Positions 5,026-8,878 of a stretch of DNA of 8,878 nucleotides are shown piece by piece. The notes under the pieces are model-generated. The model made no database searches. It was not told where the DNA came from and worked only from the letters and a program-made list of their open reading frames with translations. The position numbers and the translations under genes are program-made. Numbering within the stretch: position 1 is the first letter of the stretch; each line of letters starts with the position of its first letter. The stretch comes from Comamonadaceae bacterium (lineage in GTDB: Bacteria; Pseudomonadota; Gammaproteobacteria; Burkholderiales; Burkholderiaceae_C), in contig CANHGF010000077.1 in NCBI GenBank assembly GCA_947460065.1, positions 1 through 8,878 on the forward strand. The letters run 5' to 3'.

Positions 5026-6660
5026 ATGCTAACTTTTCCGACTTTCGAGCCGCACTTCCCGCGCGAGCGCTGGACCCTTCCTCAGGTGTTGGAGCAGCAG
5101 GCCAGGGTGTATCCCAAGCGCCCCTTTCTTTCATGGACCGACGCCGGGCCGACGTGGACATTCAGTGAGACCAATGAGCGGGTCAACCGCCTGGCCCATG
5201 GCTTGGCCGCTTTCGGGGTGCGCCAGCACGAGCGTGTGTGCATCCTGCTGCCCAATTGCCCCGAATTCATCTTCGTCTGGTTCGCGCTCAACAAATTGGG
5301 CGCGGTCGAGGTGGCCATCAGCGATGCCTACAAGGGCAGCTTTCTGGCCCACCCGCTGGCACTGTCGCAGGCGCGCATCCTGGTGACCACCGCCAGTCTG
5401 GCCGAACGGCTGCGTGACATTGAAGACGAGATTGCGATCACCGACCTGATCCTGGTCGACGAGCCCGAGAGCGAGCCGGCACCGCAGGCGCCGCCTTTCA
5501 AGAGGATGCGCCTGCACCGGTTGTCCGATCTGTACGCGCCGCAGGACCACAACCCGGGTGTCTTCGTCAGCACCAGCGATCCGGCAGCCGTATTGCTGAC
5601 CTCGGGCACCACGGGACCCTCCAAGGGCGTGGTGATGCCCCATTCGCAGTTTTACTTCTTCGCGGAAGAAGATGTGCAACTGATGCAGTTGGGCCCGGAC
5701 GATGTCTATATGACAGGGTTTCCGCTGTTTCACGGTAATGCGCAGTTCCTCACCGTCTACCCCTGCCTGATCGCAGGCGCGCATTGTGTGCTCTATCCGC
5801 GCTTTAGCGCTTCGGACTGGGCCGGACGTGCCCGCCGCAGCGGCGCGACGGTGACCAACCTCTTGGGCGCAACCATGGCCTTCATCAGCGCCCAAACGCC
5901 CTCGCCTGATGACCGTGCGCACAAGCTGCGATGCATCTATGCCGCGCCCTTGTCGGTCGACCTGGCCGGGCCCTTCACCGAGCGCTTTGGCGTGGCGCAA
6001 TTCGTCGATGGTTTTGGCCAGACCGAGATTTCCAATGTTTTCATGACCCCGCCGGGTGCGCCGCGGCCGCCGGGCGCCAGTGGGGTCCTCGTAGACCAAT
6101 GGTTTGAGGTCCGACTGGCCGACCCGGACACGGGCGAGCCCGTGCCTGAGGGCCAGGTTGGCGAATTGTTGGTGCGCCACAAGCATCCGGGCATCATTTC
6201 CACCGAATACCTGGGCATGCCAGACAAGACCATCGAGTCAAGGCGCGACCTGTGGTTCCACACCGGCGATGCCCTCAGGCGTGATGCGCAGGGCTGGTAC
6301 TACTTTGTCGACAGGGTCAAGGATGCCCTGCGCCGCCGCGGCGAAAACATCTCTTCCTTCGAGGTCGAGGCGGTGCTGCGCAGCCATGCTAGCGTGGCCG
6401 ACTGCGCGGTGATCGGTGTACCGGCGGACCAACAGGCCGGCGAGGATGAGGTCATGGCCTTCCTCGTGCCCCGCGACGGCGTCGAGCTGGACTATGAACA
6501 GGTCTGGGCCTGGTGCGAGGCCCGCATGCCTGCTTTCATGGTGCCGCGCTACCTGGAAGCCATCGCTGAACTGCCACGCACGCCCACCGAAAAGGTGCGC
6601 AAGAAGCAGTTGCGCGAGCAGGGCGTGGGGCCGCGTACCCGCGACCGCACGCGCGCCTGA
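5026..6660 (+). CDS. AMP-forming acyl-CoA synthetase (ligase), CaiC-like
   Basis: Activates a carboxylic acid with ATP and CoA to the acyl-CoA, via an acyl-adenylate, in the cytoplasm. At 544 residues it is full length for the ANL superfamily. Core motifs: phosphate-binding loop LTSGTTGPSKG (191-201), GFGQTE (329-334), FHTGD (411-415), hinge region DRVKDALRRRGENIS (429-443) and the C-terminal catalytic Lys K523 in PTEKVRKKQL. The RRRGENIS form is seen in ligases near crotonobetaine/carnitine-CoA ligase and their relatives, so a short or polar carboxylate is possible, but ligase specificity cannot be read from motifs. The start follows an in-frame TAG (5023-5025), so no earlier start exists; no clear Shine-Dalgarno precedes the ATG. 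It leads the plus-strand operon, 20 nt before the hydratase. It would supply the CoA ester that the following three enzymes shorten and that the regulator may sense. Confidence 0.93.
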   Translation: MLTFPTFEPHFPRERWTLPQVLEQQARVYPKRPFLSWTDAGPTWTFSETNERVNRLAHGLAAFGVRQHERVCILLPNCPEFIFVWFALNKLGAVEVAISDAYKGSFLAHPLALSQARILVTTASLAERLRDIEDEIAITDLILVDEPESEPAPQAPPFKRMRLHRLSDLYAPQDHNPGVFVSTSDPAAVLLTSGTTGPSKGVVMPHSQFYFFAEEDVQLMQLGPDDVYMTGFPLFHGNAQFLTVYPCLIAGAHCVLYPRFSASDWAGRARRSGATVTNLLGATMAFISAQTPSPDDRAHKLRCIYAAPLSVDLAGPFTERFGVAQFVDGFGQTEISNVFMTPPGAPRPPGASGVLVDQWFEVRLADPDTGEPVPEGQVGELLVRHKHPGIISTEYLGMPDKTIESRRDLWFHTGDALRRDAQGWYYFVDRVKDALRRRGENISSFEVEAVLRSHASVADCAVIGVPADQQAGEDEVMAFLVPRDGVELDYEQVWAWCEARMPAFMVPRYLEAIAELPRTPTEKVRKKQLREQGVGPRTRDRTRA

Positions 6661-6680
6661 GAACCCCGCAGAGACCGAGC

Positions 6681-7472
<792 letters not shown>

Positions 7473-7480
7473 AGGAGGAG
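7473..7480 (+). promoter_or_regulatory. Strong Shine-Dalgarno of the 3-hydroxyacyl-CoA dehydrogenase gene
   Basis: AGGAGGAG follows directly on the TGA of the hydratase gene (7470-7472); AGGAGG lies 7 nt before the ATG at 7486. It is the strongest ribosome binding site in the window and contrasts with the poor sites of the ligase and hydratase, so the dehydrogenase may be made in excess over them. Confidence 0.75.
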
Positions 7481-7485
7481 ACCGC

Positions 7486-8382
7486 ATGAACCCCGAAAAA
7501 ACCGTCGTCGTGGTGGGCGCTGGCCTGATGGGCACGGGCATCGCCCATGCCTTTGCCGCTACCGGCCACACCGTGACCCTGGTCGACACCCAAGCCCAGG
7601 CCCTGGCGCGGGCGCGGCAGACCATCGAGAAAATCCTGGCCGACGGCGTGCGTCTGGGCAAGAGCAGCCAGGACGATGCCAGCGCCGCCCTCGCCCGCCT
7701 GCACAACTCAAGCAGCCTCGATGCTGCGCCTGAATATGCCGGCCTGGTCATCGAGACCGCCACCGAGAAGATGGATATCAAGCAGACCATCGTGCGCGAG
7801 GCGGAAAGCCGCTTTGGCGATGACACGGTGATTGCGACCAATACCTCGGCGCTGAGCATCACCGAAATCGCCAGCGTGGCCCGCCTGCCGGGCCGCGTGA
7901 TCGGCATGCATTTCTTCAATCCAGTTCACAAGATGAAGCTGGTGGAAATCGTGCGTGGCCTGGAGACCAACTCGCAGACCGTGGCCAAGGCCCGCCAGTG
8001 GTCGAGCGCGATCGGCAAGACCTCGATCGAGGTCAATGAGGCGCCCGGCTTTACCACCAGCCGCATCTCGGCCCTGCTGGGCAATGAGGCCATGTATATG
8101 CTGGCCGAGGGCGTGGCCAGCGCCGAGGACATCGATACCTCGCTGCGCATGGCTTTCAACCATCCGATGGGCCCGCTCGAACTGGGGGACCTGACCGGCT
8201 GGGACACCCGTCTGTCCGTGCTGCAGTACCTGCACCAAACCCTGGGCGAGAAATTCAGGCCCTGCCCGCTGATCATCAAACTCGTCAAGTCAGGGCGTCA
8301 CGGCCGCAAGACCGGCCGGGGAATCTATGAATACGATGACAAGGGCCAGCGCATACCCGGCTCGGGAGTCAAGCCATGGTGA
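7486..8382 (+). CDS. 3-hydroxyacyl-CoA dehydrogenase (NAD-dependent, single-domain HBD type)
   Basis: Oxidises a 3-hydroxyacyl-CoA to the 3-ketoacyl-CoA with NAD+. The 298 residues form an N-terminal Rossmann domain with dinucleotide motif GAGLMGTGIA (11-20) and an acidic D34 after the second strand that favours NAD over NADP, then a helical C-terminal domain. The catalytic pair is H142 in GMHFFNPVHKMKLVE and E154 at its end; S121 in NTSALSI fits the substrate-binding Ser. The second-domain motif NHPMGPLELGDLTGWD (225-240) is intact. At the family position often written PGFxxNR the sequence is PGFTTSR (S192), a variant found in a subgroup of these enzymes. Length fits 3-hydroxybutyryl-CoA dehydrogenase-type proteins rather than FadB fusions. 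Translation is driven by a strong AGGAGG, and the end overlaps the thiolase start by 7 nt. Chain-length preference is not readable. Confidence 0.94.
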   Translation: MNPEKTVVVVGAGLMGTGIAHAFAATGHTVTLVDTQAQALARARQTIEKILADGVRLGKSSQDDASAALARLHNSSSLDAAPEYAGLVIETATEKMDIKQTIVREAESRFGDDTVIATNTSALSITEIASVARLPGRVIGMHFFNPVHKMKLVEIVRGLETNSQTVAKARQWSSAIGKTSIEVNEAPGFTTSRISALLGNEAMYMLAEGVASAEDIDTSLRMAFNHPMGPLELGDLTGWDTRLSVLQYLHQTLGEKFRPCPLIIKLVKSGRHGRKTGRGIYEYDDKGQRIPGSGVKPW

Positions 8383-8878
8383 GCGACGACATCGTCATCC
8401 TGGAAGCGGCGCGCACGCCCATCGGGCGTTACAAGGGTGGCCTCAAGGATGTGCGGGCCGACCATCTGGGCGCGGTCGTGCTGGGCGCACTGCTCGAACG
8501 GGCCGGCCTGCAGCCCCAGCAGGTCGATGATGTGGTGTTCGGCTGCGTCTCGCAGGTGGGCGAGCAGTGCGGCAACATCGCCCGCACGGCGCTGCTGTCG
8601 GCCGGCTGGCCAGAGACCATCCCGGGCATGACGGTGGACCGCAAGTGCGGCTCCTCCGAGGCGGCGGTACATGTGGCGATCGGCTCAATTGCTGCGGGTC
8701 AGGCCGATGTGGTGATCGCCGGCGGCGCCGAAAGCATGACCCGGGTGCCGATGGGCGGCAACCGGGACGTGCATGGCAAGCCCTTTGGCTGGCGGCTCAA
8801 TGAGCGTTTTGCCCTGACCTCGCAGGGTGAGGCCGCCGAGCGGCTTTGTGACCTCTGGAAGCTCGACCGCCAGGCACT
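8376..8878 (+). CDS. Thiolase (acetyl-CoA C-acyltransferase), partial, C-terminal part outside window
   Basis: Cleaves a 3-ketoacyl-CoA with CoA to acetyl-CoA and a shortened acyl-CoA, or runs in the condensing direction for acetoacetyl-CoA. The frame is open to the window end, giving 167 of about 390-400 residues. Seen: the opening DIVILEAARTPIGRYKGGL (5-23), the nucleophilic Cys C91 in DRKCGSSEAAVH, and GGAESMTRVPMG (116-127). The C-terminal catalytic His and second Cys fall outside. The motif around C91 reads CGSSEA, where the close subgroup usually has CGSSQQA. The start ATG overlaps the dehydrogenase stop (ATGGTGA, 7 nt), with GGGAG (8364-8368) 7 nt upstream; a GTG one codon later is also possible. 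It is the third beta-oxidation step of the operon; gene order hydratase, dehydrogenase, thiolase matches pathway order. Confidence 0.93.
   Translation, partial: MVSDDIVILEAARTPIGRYKGGLKDVRADHLGAVVLGALLERAGLQPQQVDDVVFGCVSQVGEQCGNIARTALLSAGWPETIPGMTVDRKCGSSEAAVHVAIGSIAAGQADVVIAGGAESMTRVPMGGNRDVHGKPFGWRLNERFALTSQGEAAERLCDLWKLDRQA

Noticed and set aside
4946..5161. A 71-codon minus-strand frame crossing the divergent region into the ligase start
   Set aside because: Most of it is antisense to the ligase N-terminus. The GGGAGGAG at 5010-5003 on that strand is 18 nt from the next ATG (4984), too far for normal initiation, and the resulting peptide would have 12 residues.
5131..6186. A 351-codon open frame on the minus strand inside the ligase gene
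   Set aside because: It is antisense to a complete ligase with all ANL motifs, its composition is Arg/Gly/Gln/His-rich, and no promoter or ribosome site supports it.

Overview
The window is GC-rich (AT-rich only in two short intergenic stretches), fully packed with protein-coding genes, and looks like a proteobacterial chromosome. The protein style (LIV-type ABC genes next to CoA-dependent catabolic genes) most resembles Betaproteobacteria of the Burkholderiales, but that assignment is an impression from protein families and base composition, not a search result. No RNA gene, mobile element, CRISPR array or prophage signal was seen.

Layout: two divergent gene sets share a 110-bp control region (4916-5025). 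To the left, all on the minus strand, are a GntR-family FCD-domain regulator (4142-4915), an exported ABC substrate-binding protein (2922-4055), two LIV-type permeases livH (1963-2859) and livM (1063-1944), and two ATPases livG (293-1066) and livF (1-300, cut by the window edge). To the right, all on the plus strand, are a CaiC-like AMP-forming acyl-CoA ligase (5026-6660), an enoyl-CoA hydratase (6681-7472), a 3-hydroxyacyl-CoA dehydrogenase (7486-8382) and the first 503 bases of a thiolase (8376 onward, cut by the window edge). Overlaps of 4 to 8 nt and gaps of 13 to 20 nt inside each set point to translational coupling and operon structure.

Interpretation: the minus-strand operon would import a carboxylic acid through a periplasmic binding protein and a five-part HAAT/LIV transporter. 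The plus-strand operon would convert it to a CoA thioester and shorten it by hydration, oxidation and thiolysis. The GntR regulator between them probably senses the substrate or its CoA ester. LIV-type transporters are named for branched-chain amino acids, but beside CoA ligases they are known to carry aromatic, alicyclic or fatty-type carboxylates, so the substrate is open. No acyl-CoA dehydrogenase is visible in the window.

The least ordinary signals are regulatory or residue-level. A near-perfect 10-bp direct repeat (TATATTGsCC, 22 bp apart) lies upstream of the binding-protein gene, and its 7-bp core recurs in front of gntR. A strong GC hairpin lies between the binding-protein gene and livH. 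The regulator's FCD domain has Gly where the family usually has a metal-binding Asp. I see no clearly new kind of system here; this is a well-formed uptake-plus-beta-oxidation locus of unassigned substrate.
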